A stretch of DNA of 64,000 nucleotides, from positions 8,653,247 to 8,717,246 of the forward strand of contig OX336354.1 of NCBI GenBank assembly GCA_946902875.1, read 5' to 3'. A program made the position numbers and the translations under genes. The notes beneath the pieces are model-generated. The model was not told where the DNA came from and did not search any database. It saw only the letters and a program-made list of their open reading frames with translations. This stretch comes from Nematopogon swammerdamellus (taxonomy: Eukaryota; Arthropoda; Insecta; Lepidoptera; Adelidae). Every line of letters begins with the position of its first letter. The first letter of the stretch is position 1. Positions 38,701 to 44,514 of this stretch are shown here, piece by piece.

Positions 38701-41700
38701 TTAAAATAAGAATTAGTTTGAGATGTCGCAATATTTGTAATTTATAGTTTATCCCACAGAGCACGGAACGCCCCCCGCCGGCGGGGGGCGTTCCGTGCTC
38801 TGTGGTTTATCCCTAAGTTTTGCGCTAACAAAATGTGGTTGCGTCAAAAACACGGTCGCAAAAACTTTGTACCTACCTACGACGCGACGATCAGCCAATA
38901 TAGTCAATACAACTGAAAAATGAAAATATCAGCGCCATGCGCCATTTTGTCATGAAAACGGAGTGTGGGAAGACCACCCGCCAGGTGGGACGACGACATC
39001 AAGTGCGTCGGCGGAAAGCAGTGGTTCCGTACCGCTGAAGGCCGGGAGGACTGGAGGAAAATTAGAGAGGCATATGTCCAGCAGTGGACGCTTACTGACT
39101 GACTGACTGACTTTATCATGTTATACATATCTACATAATTTTAACTTGTTATTTCATAGATACCTAACTATAGGTACGCCATTTCCGATTCTATAATCTT
39201 GAGTATGCCACCATTCGTAGATTGCCACCCTATGGTTTAATATAACACAAAATCTGAGACGTATTCTACGTGAAAACATGAAGAATGCTGTGCTGAATAC
39301 AATCCAATTTGATCTTGCATTTGCACATAAGGCGAAATAAAACCTTACAAAACATCCATAAAATAGTCGGGTAAAAAATACCTCACCATCCACACAGCAC
39401 GACGACGACGACGCGACTAAATGTTGTGGTACGAGCGCCATCTATGAGCGGCGGCGCGCACTAGTATGCGTGCGTGTGTAGTCCACTAGTGTGAGTGAGC
39501 GGCTCGGTCGCGGTAGCTCGAGTGTACGTGGTTTACAGCGCAACGTCCGTGCGCCTCCATAGCTCAGGGGTTAGAGCACTGGTCTTGTAAACCAGGGGTC
39601 GAGAGTTCAAATCTCTCTGGGGGCAAGATCGAAATTTCTTTTTTTTTTATTTCATTTGACGTTTTGGACGATAAAATGTTTGTAAATAAAATTTCAAAGT
39701 TAGTTTTTAGTGGTTTTTAGTTATAGTTTTTTAATTAGTTATTTTTGTTTTTAAATTTTATTTGATAGGTAGTTATAGTTTATTTAATAATTATAATATA
39801 TAAATTGTGAATACTATTATTAAAAGAATGTTACCTAAATTTCAAAGTAATGTTATGATTTTTTTTATACAAACCTGATGTTTTCTTCTGGAATGGACGA
39901 TGAATAGATGAATTGACGACTGTTGGAATAAAATGTGTTTACGTGTATGTACGAAAGATTTGTTAGATAGAACATCTGAGCAAACAAAGAAATAGACCAC
40001 ACAACTGTAGAAGAAGCGTACTAGAAAAACCTTCTGTTTTTATTAGGTACTGATTTTATAGGATCAGTTTTAGCTAGGGCTGGATTGGGCTTATCCTTGG
40101 GCAACTTAGTGACTGACTCCAGGGCTTCAATTTCACTTTATGGATTCCACTACTGGTTAGTCCCTTCCTGGTCCCCGTGATATATATTGGCTAATGACCT
40201 CTGTGATTATTTGAAGGACTTTATCACGACGGTAGGAATATTATTAAGAAGAACTTTGCATCCGCATCCGCATAGAAGATGTTTTGCTGTGCCTACGAAC
40301 TATGACCTGAAATAATTTTTCCTCCGTAATAAAATTTTTCTCGCAGTAAGACTGACGTCCCATTTACACATTCCAGCGGACTGGGAGTCTGAGAGCGTGG
40401 GTCGCGCCGAGATCCTGCGGCTGATCTACCAGGGCCGCTTCCTGCACAGCAGCGTGACGCTCGGCGCGCTCGGCCTGCCGCCCGGCAAGACCACCGTCAT
40501 GCACCTCGTGCCGCGCGAGAACCTGCCCGAGCCTAATTCACAAGGTACTACACTCGTCTAGAGATCCTGCGGCTGATCTACCAGGGCCGCTTCCTGCACA
40601 GCAGCGTGACGCTCGGCGCGCTCGGCCTGCCGCCCGGCAAGACCACCGTCATGCACCTCGTGCCGCGCGAGAACCTGCCCGAGCCTAATTCACAAGGCAC
40701 TACACTCGTCTAGAGATCCTGCGGCTGATCTACCAGGGCCGCTTCCTGCACAGCAGCGTGACGCTCGGCGCGCTCGGCCTGCCGCCCGGCAAGACCACCG
40801 TCATGCACCTCGTGCCGCGCGAGAACCTGCCCGAGCCTAATTCACAAGGTACTACACTCGTCTAGAGATCCTGCGGCTGATCTACCAGGGCCGCTTCCTG
40901 CACAGCAGCGTGACGCTCGGCGCGCTCGGCCTGCCGCCCGGCAAGACCACCGGCATGCACCTCGTGCCGCGCGAGAACCTGCCCGAGCCTAATTCACAAG
41001 GTACTACACTCGTCTAGAGATCCTGCGGCTGATCTACCAGGGCCGCTTCCTGCACAGCAGCGTGACGCTCGGCGCGCTCGGCCTGCCGCCCGGCAAGACC
41101 ACCGTCATGCACCTCGTGCCGCGCGAGAGCCTGCCCGAGCCTAATTCACAAGGTACTACACTCGTCTAGAGATCCTGCGGCTGATCTACCAGGGCCGCTT
41201 CCTGCACAGCAGCGTGACGCTCGGCGCGCTCGGCCTGCCGCCCGGCAAGACCACCGTCATGCACCTCGTGCCGCGTGAGAACCTGCCCGAGCCTAATTCA
41301 CAAGGTACTACACTCGTCTAGAGATCCTGCGGCTGATCTACCAGGGCCGCTTCCTGCACAGCAGTGTGACGCTCGGCTCGCTCGGCCTGCCGCCCGGCAA
41401 GACCACCGTCATGCACCTCGTGCCGCGCGAGAACCTGCCCGAGCCTAATTCACAAGGTACTACACTCGTCTAGAGATCCTGCGGCTGATCTACCAGGGCC
41501 GCTTCCTGCACAGCAGTGTGACGCTCGGCGCGCTCGGCCTGCCGCCCGGCAAGACCACCGTCATGCCCTTGTGCCGCGCGAGAACCTGCCCGAGCCTAAT
41601 TCACAAGGTACTACACCCGTGTAGAGATCCTGCGGCTGATCTACCAGGGCCGCTTCCTGCTTCCTGCAGAGTAGCCTGTTCTGAGAACACGTCCAGCCCC

Positions 41701-42497
41701 TGTACCGGCGTTACTCACTCGCCGATGTGAGTATGAGAAACGATCTCACTCAACCAATCAGAAGCCTTTCGGTGAGGCACCCGGCCCGGCTATTGGTTGA
41801 AATATGCGAGTAGTTAGCGAGTGAGTTAACGCCGGTAGACCCGCTGTTCTCGTTCTGTAATCTGGAACCTATTAAACAGCTCATTCATTGTATATTCACC
41901 TACATACAGCCTCTTACGCACTAACGCATTACGCATATCCCACTATAACATTCGACCTCTTGGTTCACAACAGAAATATAACAGAATTTACTCGCATATG
42001 TATGATGTAGTGTTTTATTTCAGAAGTTCGATGGAGCTAAACCTTTCCTATCCCACGTCCTACTTCCCGTCCTGATCATGTGAGTTCTGACCTTTTTATC
42101 TATCATCTCGCTCATATAATTGATGGTAGCTAAACCTATAGCTCATCGTGATATGATAGATAGATACTTAATATTGATTATACTCCAAGCTGATTCGTTG
42201 CCTCTGCGAAATCAGTTTAAACCATCGCTGCAATTGGCCCTTAGGCAAGTACATCAAAAGGTGAAAGTAATTAGAGCCACCTGTCCACATAGCATGAATG
42301 AATATGAAAGTAAACTCCACTATCTTATTGGTCAATAATAATATGCGATTGCATAAAGTCAATACATACTGGTAACGTAATTACTGCGTAATGCTTGACC
42401 GGTTTGCAATGAGCGTTCGTTTCTGGTTTCAGATCAACGGCAAAAGAGCAAAGGAGGTTCCAGCAGTTGTTGCTCGGCGTCTTGCTGCATATTGTAA
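23687..42497 (+). CDS. Ubl3: Ubiquitin-like protein 3 (MUB family)
   Basis: Three coding exons, 23687-23795, 40377-40544 and 42433-42497, join in phase (0-1, 1-1, 1) to 113 residues. They start at INLRLILVSGKTKEF, pass through LRLIYQGRFLH and KTTVMHLVPRENLPEPNSQ, and end SCCSASCCIL. This is UBL3, a ubiquitin-fold protein anchored to membranes by lipid on C-terminal cysteines and linked in animals to sorting of proteins into small extracellular vesicles. The CCIL terminus fits the family's prenylation-type tail. About nine N-terminal residues, normally on a separate exon with the ATG, are missing. I found no candidate upstream in this window. The first intron shown is 16.6 kb and full of transposons. 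The second exon is followed by tandem partial copies of itself. The gene converges on POLR3C. Confidence 0.92.
24141..24245 (+). mobile_element. Diverged SINE tail fragment
   Basis: TGGTACCACCTCACCGAATA..CGAAACGGCTAT..CAGTTCAGTGTAGTC follows the order of the SINE tail with many changes. Confidence 0.45.
24490..24795 (+). mobile_element. Helitron-like non-autonomous element
   Basis: Starts in ATGTATGTATG repeats, contains CCTCCATAACTCTTAAACCG, and ends CGCGAGCGAAGCCGCTGGC then AAAAGCTAG|T. The GC hairpin followed by CTAG before T is the usual Helitron 3' end. The 5' boundary (TC after A) was not pinned. No coding sequence. Confidence 0.5.
24960..25138 (+). repeat. Dispersed repeat, copy 1 of 2
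   Basis: TGAGCGTGGTTTCGCGAGAA..GGCTCTGTCGACTGCA..CTCGGCACAGCCACCCATGT recurs at 53935-54105 with moderate divergence, in the same orientation. Confidence 0.7.
25140..26450. other. Intronic DNA, no gene seen
   Basis: Lies in the UBL3 intron. It has a small GC block near 26050-26090 and a poly(T) run near 26160, and nothing that could be supported as coding. Confidence 0.5.
26453..26478 (+). repeat. Poly(G) run of 26
   Basis: An uninterrupted G homopolymer inside a G-rich stretch (26425-26480). It could form a quadruplex and is prone to sequencing error. Confidence 0.95.
26480..27180. other. Intronic DNA, no gene seen
   Basis: Mixed unique sequence inside the UBL3 intron. No supported features. 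Confidence 0.5.
27187..27236. repeat. Perfect 50-bp palindrome
   Basis: CCAAAGAGTTTGTATTACGT followed by CGCTG meets its exact reverse complement with no spacer (centre 27211/27212). There are no mismatches. Confidence 0.97.
27640..27764. repeat. Foldback repeat, about 35-bp arms
   Basis: GTGGGTTTGTGACTTACATA..GTTGACGTTTCGCCCGCT on the left is matched by AGCGGGCGAAAGTCGAC and TGTCACAAACCCAC on the right. It abuts the poly(T) of the next SINE-like repeat. Confidence 0.85.
27774..27871 (-). mobile_element. Second SINE family, 3' fragment
   Basis: Poly(T), ATGTAATCCGGTATGGGTGG, then CCAATATCACCTCCGAGAAG and GGTGCCATACCGGAGACTTC. The same sequence, longer, occurs at 54437-54677. Confidence 0.65.
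27962..29243 (-). mobile_element. mariner DNA transposon
   Basis: About 1.28 kb, the usual mariner size. The inverted ends read GGGCACACAAAAAGTTTCCG on the left and, inverted, GGGCACACTAAAAGTTTCCG on the right. A TA follows the right end, while the left flank TG looks mutated. The single long frame inside is a mariner transposase on the minus strand. It sits in the UBL3 intron, antisense to the gene. Confidence 0.9.
28060..29094 (-). CDS. mariner transposase (DD34D), start codon lost
   Basis: An uninterrupted frame of 344 codons, matching the typical mariner length of about 345. An N-terminal paired helix-turn-helix region (about 15-115) is followed by the catalytic domain. The motifs are TGDETWIY, then HHDNASSHTA, then PAYSPDLAPCDFF, with 34 residues between the second and third aspartates (DD34D). 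The protein would bind the element's inverted ends and move it by cut and paste into TA sites. The codon at the expected start is TTG and an in-frame TAA lies just upstream. The first in-frame ATG is about 17 codons in, so the copy may be untranslatable or make a slightly shortened protein. Otherwise it is intact, suggesting a young insertion. Confidence 0.9.
   Translation of the reverse strand: MRVYINKDLTRENFRSMIFYDFKCNLTAHQSLSRLQSAFGDEAPCKTTIYCWFAEFKSGRVNLSDESRDGRPSTAVYNKNIDAVRRMIETDRHVTYHEIRAFLDIGMSQIQSILHKHLGVIKLCSRWIPHNLTEAQKTHRVTWCNAMLTRFNEGASNLVWDIVTGDETWIYCYDPKTKQQSSVWVFQDEPKPAKAARVKSASKRMIASFFNKTGHVATVALENRRTVNSDWHTTIFLPEIIDKLRKNNRKRRIILHHDNASSHTARQTNEFLKVKNVELMSHPAYSPDLAPCDFFLFPKIKNQLRGQRFSSPEEAVEEYEKHVSEVTTEEWHKSFQNWFNRMKK
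29325..32470 (-). mobile_element. CR1/jockey-group LINE, 5'-truncated
   Basis: On the minus strand, one long ORF2 is followed by an AT-rich 3' UTR of about 300 bases. The element ends with GCAATAAACG and a TTTGATTTGATTTGA tail, a short 3' tandem repeat as seen in CR1-type LINEs. No ORF1 is present and the endonuclease starts right at the upstream limit, so the copy is 5'-truncated. Target duplications were not identified. Confidence 0.75.
29655..32459 (-). CDS. LINE ORF2: endonuclease and reverse transcriptase
   Basis: An open frame of 934 codons without stops. The first codon is TTG, so the frame probably begins upstream of a lost 5' part. Residues 1 to about 225 are an APE-type endonuclease (VSESLL, ILGDFN, LLDLILTS, SRHDLI). 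About 430-740 are the reverse transcriptase (YRPISILPFLSKVLER, QSGFRPAHSTTSAL, LLDFSSAFNSVD, GVPQGGVLSPLLF, and the catalytic HLYADDLQLY). A C-terminal region without a recognisable domain follows. It would nick target DNA and reverse-transcribe the element's RNA. The clade is judged CR1/jockey-like from motif wording and the 3' tail. An intact frame this long implies a recent insertion. Confidence 0.88.
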   Translation of the reverse strand: MLNWCAVLNTCNSFPLWFHNFDLLTSFTSQHLHAVLVSESLLKPTLPSTAFSLPGYQLIRNDRTLKGWGGVAIYLRSNISSKIINKSSSEYSESAEYILLELNFNHTKVLLGVFYCPPRINYFNEFEQILEQTAPDFDHIIILGDFNTCLLRDDLRSRRLLSLTKSVGIDILPLDATFHTDDSHTLLDLILTSRTDLVQSHGQLLAPGFSRHDLIFASYRIKPPKQKPKILLQRSFAKMDLQALRHEAGAIDWTPLYDDDSIDVKVELLSKNITQLYDRHAPVRAVRMKHLPAPWLNAEIRKMMAKRDALKRRLRSASNDESKAKYRAVRNQCTRMCRDAKRRHISGSIEHCPPKQLWKFLRSLGVGKASTDAASSIDLNALNSHFSASPITMDPIVKADTIRRLHAVSLPDSDPFDFIPVFGCEIKKIILSIHSKAMGADDMSRDLYIPILDNILPVITHIINHSLVSGCFPDLWKKAYVIPLPKISNPSLFSNYRPISILPFLSKVLERVVHYQLSNYLSSNQLLDQLQSGFRPAHSTTSALVKITDDIRHAMDNRKLTILVLLDFSSAFNSVDFDIMLAILGTLNISQPVIDWFSSYLYGRCQCVRLDNISSNWCCTTAGVPQGGVLSPLLFSIFINTVVASLMCHYHLYADDLQLYRHFRVEDVDSAFALMNIDLDSVLSWAERYGLLVNPQKTQAIIIGSTKLLGKLDKTSLPHILFNGVAVPLVKVVKNLGLYIDETLSWNVQVGEVSRKVFASMHSLKRLQNFLPISTKTMLVQSLLLPILDYADVCYLDVNEELLNKLDRLLNMCIRYIFGLRKFDHISEFRSSLQWLDIRRRRNSHVLSLLYCTLNDPAAPKYLSDRFQMLSSHGVPLRSSDTLVLAIPSHSSVFYTDSFTVHAARMWNELPLRLRQCASIHTFRVLLKDYLLNS
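32480..33300. other. Intronic DNA, no gene seen
   Basis: Upstream of the LINE. One minus-strand frame overlaps its 5' limit but shows no domain. Confidence 0.45.
33304..33672 (+). repeat. Dispersed CGGCCAAGTGCGAGT repeat
   Basis: Begins CCGGCCAAGTGCGAGTTGGA..CTCGCGTACCGAGGTTTCCG and ends with GGCTTCCGTACGGATACGGA. Copies or parts lie at 7903-7960, 20382-20560 and 59040-59141. It contains ACGGTTCAAAAGATACAGCC and runs of GGACGGACGG. No coding. Confidence 0.65.
34438..34975. repeat. Dispersed repeat bounded by GGTTCCGTA
   Basis: Starts TTAGGGTTCCGTACTAAAAT, carries GTCCGTCTGTCCGTATATCC and CTTCTAAACGGCTAG, and ends TGATACGGAACCCTCGGCGC. The two ends are inverted (AGGGTTCCGTA / TACGGAACCCT). 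Confidence 0.55.
35010..35090 (-). mobile_element. LINE 3'-end fragment
   Basis: On the minus strand it ends in AACAAATAAATAAATAAA and an A-rich tail, preceded by a stretch resembling other LINE 3' UTR ends in this window. Weak on its own. Confidence 0.3.
35228..35259 (+). repeat. (GTAGT)n microsatellite
   Basis: Six tandem TGTAG units, ending GTGCAG. Confidence 0.9.
35260..35830. other. Intronic DNA, no gene seen
   Basis: Inside the UBL3 intron. GC-rich near 35780-35820. No supported features. Confidence 0.45.
35838..36173 (-). mobile_element. SINE with second-type head
   Basis: Poly(T) at 35838-35846, the shared SINE tail on the minus strand, then CCCTTAGTCGCCTTTTACGA and GCAGTGGGGCTATTCTTTTA, the second head type. 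It directly abuts the Helitron-like repeat at 36177. Confidence 0.85.
36177..36343 (+). mobile_element. Helitron-like fragment
   Basis: The same sequence as 999-1160 in opposite orientation (CTCGAGAACCACTTTATCGA ... GCGAAGCGAAGCCGCTGGCA). The terminal CTAG is degenerate here. Confidence 0.45.
36350..36945. other. Intronic DNA, no gene seen
   Basis: AT-rich, with no supported coding or RNA features. Confidence 0.5.
36950..37850 (-). mobile_element. ORF1-only LINE derivative
   Basis: On the minus strand an ORF1-like frame (37843-37103) is followed within about 80 bases by a 3' end reading CCCTAGTTGGTTGAAATAAA and an A-rich tail near 36950. No endonuclease or reverse transcriptase lies between. 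This is the shape of an internally deleted LINE that keeps ORF1. Confidence 0.5.
37103..37843 (-). CDS. LINE ORF1-like protein (RNA-binding)
   Basis: 246 codons from ATG 37843 (MPRLLHCAPLPLLRP). The N-terminal third is basic and serine-rich (KKRRKRCNKRG). Residues of about 95-175 read TALIYVSRLRKDMKIEDLI ... FKLCIPAEKVKTFL..SEFWPSGVVFRRY. This is the RRM-like fold with a terminal (D/S)xFWPxGVxxRRF block seen in ORF1 proteins of insect CR1/jockey-type LINEs, which coat the element RNA. The C-terminal RCRRPRRCRRP run comes from an 18-bp tandem repeat in the DNA (37165-37225) and the frame ends at 37103. I judge it a transposon-borne gene, not a host gene. Whether it is expressed is unknown. Confidence 0.6.
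   Translation of the reverse strand: MPRLLHCAPLPLLRPVATRPKRRRGSMTKRISKTVEKTTMVSPRLEPRLDCRQEAVRDKDGFVLVESRKKRRKRCNKRGSAPPEESCLKAAPRTALIYVSRLRKDMKIEDLIRHVQDKGERVESVEALPSHWDDTNFCAFKLCIPAEKVKTFLRSEFWPSGVVFRRYNRDLHREVARHNNAEAAPELSTTAVLHIQETQPAPPPTTPARCRRPRRCRRPRRCRRPCRGRNLRPLYAHLIHRVSRLI
37975..38078 (+). mobile_element. LINE 3'-end fragment
   Basis: TTGACCGGCAGAGATTGCCT, AGTCCGCCATTTGTATA, AACAATAAAGAATATTAAAT and AAATAAATA repeats: a + strand non-LTR retrotransposon 3' end. Confidence 0.5.
38530..38700 (+). repeat. Helitron-like dispersed repeat
   Basis: GTTCGTAAACCGTTCATCCG..GATTGTTGTGCGCGCC..GCGAGCGGAGCCGCGGGC matches 4880-5090 in order. Confidence 0.45.
38754..38805. repeat. Perfect 52-bp GC-rich palindrome
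   Basis: The arm CCACAGAGCACGGAACGCCC continues CCCGCC to the centre (38779/38780) and is mirrored exactly on the other side with no spacer. The outer stem equals that at 23078-23136. Confidence 0.97.
38810..39550. other. Intronic DNA, no gene seen
   Basis: Upstream of tRNA-Thr. CpG-rich between 39400 and 39550, which may reflect open chromatin at the tRNA. Confidence 0.4.
39553..39625 (+). tRNA. tRNA-Thr (anticodon TGT)
   Basis: A 73-base cloverleaf. The acceptor GCCTCCA pairs with TGGGGGC (one T-G pair), discriminator A. The A-box is TAGCTCAGGGG. The anticodon arm is CTGGT-CTTGTAA-ACCAG with TGT. The T-arm is GAGAG-TTCAAAT-CTCTC. No intron. It lies inside the second known UBL3 intron, on the same strand, 750 bases before the next exon. 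Confidence 0.97.
39636..39648 (+). terminator. Pol III terminator of tRNA-Thr
   Basis: TTTCTTTTTTTT begins about 11 bases after the tRNA end. Confidence 0.75.
39650..40376. other. UBL3 intron end, AT-rich
   Basis: No gene seen. It ends with the pyrimidine-containing acceptor ACACATTCCAG. Confidence 0.5.
40377..40544 (+). CDS. Ubl3: UBL3 exon, C-terminal beta-grasp half
   Basis: 168 bases with acceptor CATTCCAG and donor CAAG|GTACTA. It enters in phase 1 and leaves in phase 1, encoding DWESESVGRAEILRLIYQGR ... PEPNSQ. Everything after the first 32 bases of this exon, plus 17 intron bases, is repeated downstream. Confidence 0.93.
40409..41661 (+). repeat. 152-bp tandem array of UBL3 exon
   Basis: Copies of GAGATCCTGCGGCTGATCTA ... 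CACAAGGTACTACACTCGTCTA start at 40409 (the genuine exon), 40561, 40713, 40865, 41017, 41169, 41321, 41473 and 41624 (the last one partial). Copies differ by zero to about four bases, for example GGCAC instead of the GGTAC donor in the second, ACCGGCATG in the fourth, GAGAGCCTG in the fifth and a one-base loss in the eighth. Reading straight through any copy meets TAG within six codons of the donor. Confidence 0.97.
41670..42432. other. Last UBL3 intron, unique part
   Basis: An inverted pair flanks 41715-41830 (GTACCGGCGTTACTCACTCG against GCGAGTGAGTTAACGCCGGT). Otherwise nothing is supported. It ends in the acceptor GGTTTCAG. Confidence 0.5.
42433..42497 (+). CDS. Ubl3: UBL3 last exon with CCIL tail
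   Basis: Continues phase 1 to give D-QRQKSKGGSSSCCSASCCIL and TAA at 42495-42497. The C-terminal cysteines are the family's lipid attachment site. Confidence 0.93.
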
Positions 42498-44510
42498 TGT
42501 CGCGGAGTCGCCGCGGTCGCTCCACGCATCCAGCTCCGACCTGTCGCTACGCACGCACGCAGCCGCCTCCGGCGCCCAGCCCCCGCCCGGGGGCGCCGCG
42601 ACGCACAACGAAGCAACTCAGTATAGAGACAGGTTGTACTAGGATCAGGTTAGGACAGTAAGTGTAATGTGTGATAGGAACGCGTCGGTTTTTATACGAG
42701 ACAACGGTATATCGTGGTAGACTGTCGGCCGCCGCACCCGCTCGACTGCCGGGCGCCGGCTGACTGCTGAGTGCTGAGTGCTGAGGTCGCACGGCCCACG
42801 ATGGTGTGTCGGCAGACAGGGGGCACACGGGTGCGGTCGGACGGGCGTACTGTAGAGTTACACACAAATCTATTAGTATTAATATAATTTAGGCCATTTA
42901 CACAAGGTTTATTTAGCGTTAAAAAGCAGATATTTATATTACGACAAAAAAATTCATAGTTGATAAACCATTGTGTAAATTAAATTCTGATTTGCATTGT
43001 AAATAGTTTATAAATCATATTTACGGAGTAAGTGGATTCAGTGATTCTGCGTTTCAGTTGTGATAGGTTTTGCAATATTTTGGTAATGATGATTTTTTTT
43101 TTACAAATTGAACGTAAGCATTAATTAAATTATTGTATGCGCGCGGCGACACTCACATGATCTGTTCTCGTCGAAATCACAACTATGCACCGGCGAGTCA
43201 CGTTTACATTTGAATCTATAGCGATTCCACAATACATGTCCTGCTGCAATGTTAATTTGATCTCACAGATTATCACTGATGAAGTGATCACAGAAACATA
43301 ATGAAGATAGTGCTAGCGAGTGAACATTGCCAACGTAGAGTAATAAATAAGACGGGGAGAGCACCTCATGCAATACTCAGACACGACCGGCCGCCGCGGC
43401 CGGCGGCGTGCTACTAACTGTAAGCACCGCTCTTTCTGCTAACTTTCAATAATGTTACCAAATTATTCCTTTGTACATATACGTTCATGCTTTTTACAAA
43501 CAAATATATTATATGAACGCCTTATTAGTTATATTTTCTCGTATATGTTTTTGTAAAATTTTTTAAGCAATGTTTGAACTTCTTGTGGATTATTATTGGA
43601 ATATTTTTTTTATAGTAACACCATTATGTTTGTAGAGTTTTCAGTATTATGTAATTAAAATCACTAGGACAATCTTGATTTCCCCTTGGACTATAAACTA
43701 CGTGTATTCATTTAGTCTCTCTTTTTTTTTTGTGAAACTTCAAACTACCCTCTGATCTCAACAACAGAATGTTCCAGTATCAGCGCTGTCTCAAACAGGC
43801 GGACAAGCTTTAAGATATTCGTGTGAGTGCTTTCTCCACTTATAACTTTCATTTAATTAGCTTCCCTGTATAATTTTTTATGGCTTTAAAATTAAGAGTT
43901 CACCAAAATTTTAAAAATGTATTTATTAAGTACTTCCACTTATGTATATTAAATAGTCAACGTAACACGCACTTAGAATTCCGACACGTCTCATTTTAAT
44001 ATGATGTGGTTTTTTATTTTTCTGTCAGTAATAGTACAAAACTAATACATTTTCCACTTCGTCAACAGTTTTTGTGTATATCAAAATGTTTCAAGTCAAA
44101 AAGTGCATAATTCGGATGAGTGTCATCGTTAAAATTTTTGTTACAAAAATATATTTTGGAATTTAAGCAACGTAATAAATAATAATGCATCTATTAGAAA
44201 AATCATTTGGAAACATGAGTGTGCGAGAAATGTGCAAATCAGCCACACGGATGTTGTTCTTGTTGAACTCAATATTCTATACTTACCTAACCAAGCATTT
44301 TGTGTGAAAAGAAAGGCAATTTTTTTTTATAAATTGTAAAAGACCAGGATTAATAGAAGAGGCGTCAAGAGATGTGTCAGGCAGAATCGTGGCACGTGGA
44401 GATCAATTGTCTCTGGCTACCCCAGGCGTGAAGTTATGTAGTATGTAAACATCTGTAGTTGTGTTACTTTTGTACTGAGAAATAAAATACTTATAACAGC
44501 CATGCTGAAT
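42498..44510 (+). other. Probable UBL3 3' UTR
   Basis: No further coding. The first clear AATAAA in a plausible setting is at 44481, which would give a 3' UTR of about 2 kb. A second AATAAA lies near 44897. The true cleavage site cannot be read from sequence alone. Confidence 0.35.
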
Positions 44511-44514
44511 ACAC

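Noticed and set aside
40561..41661. Downstream UBL3 exon copies as separate genes
   Set aside because: Each lacks a start, the first 32 bases of the exon and the last exon, and hits TAG just past its donor if read through.
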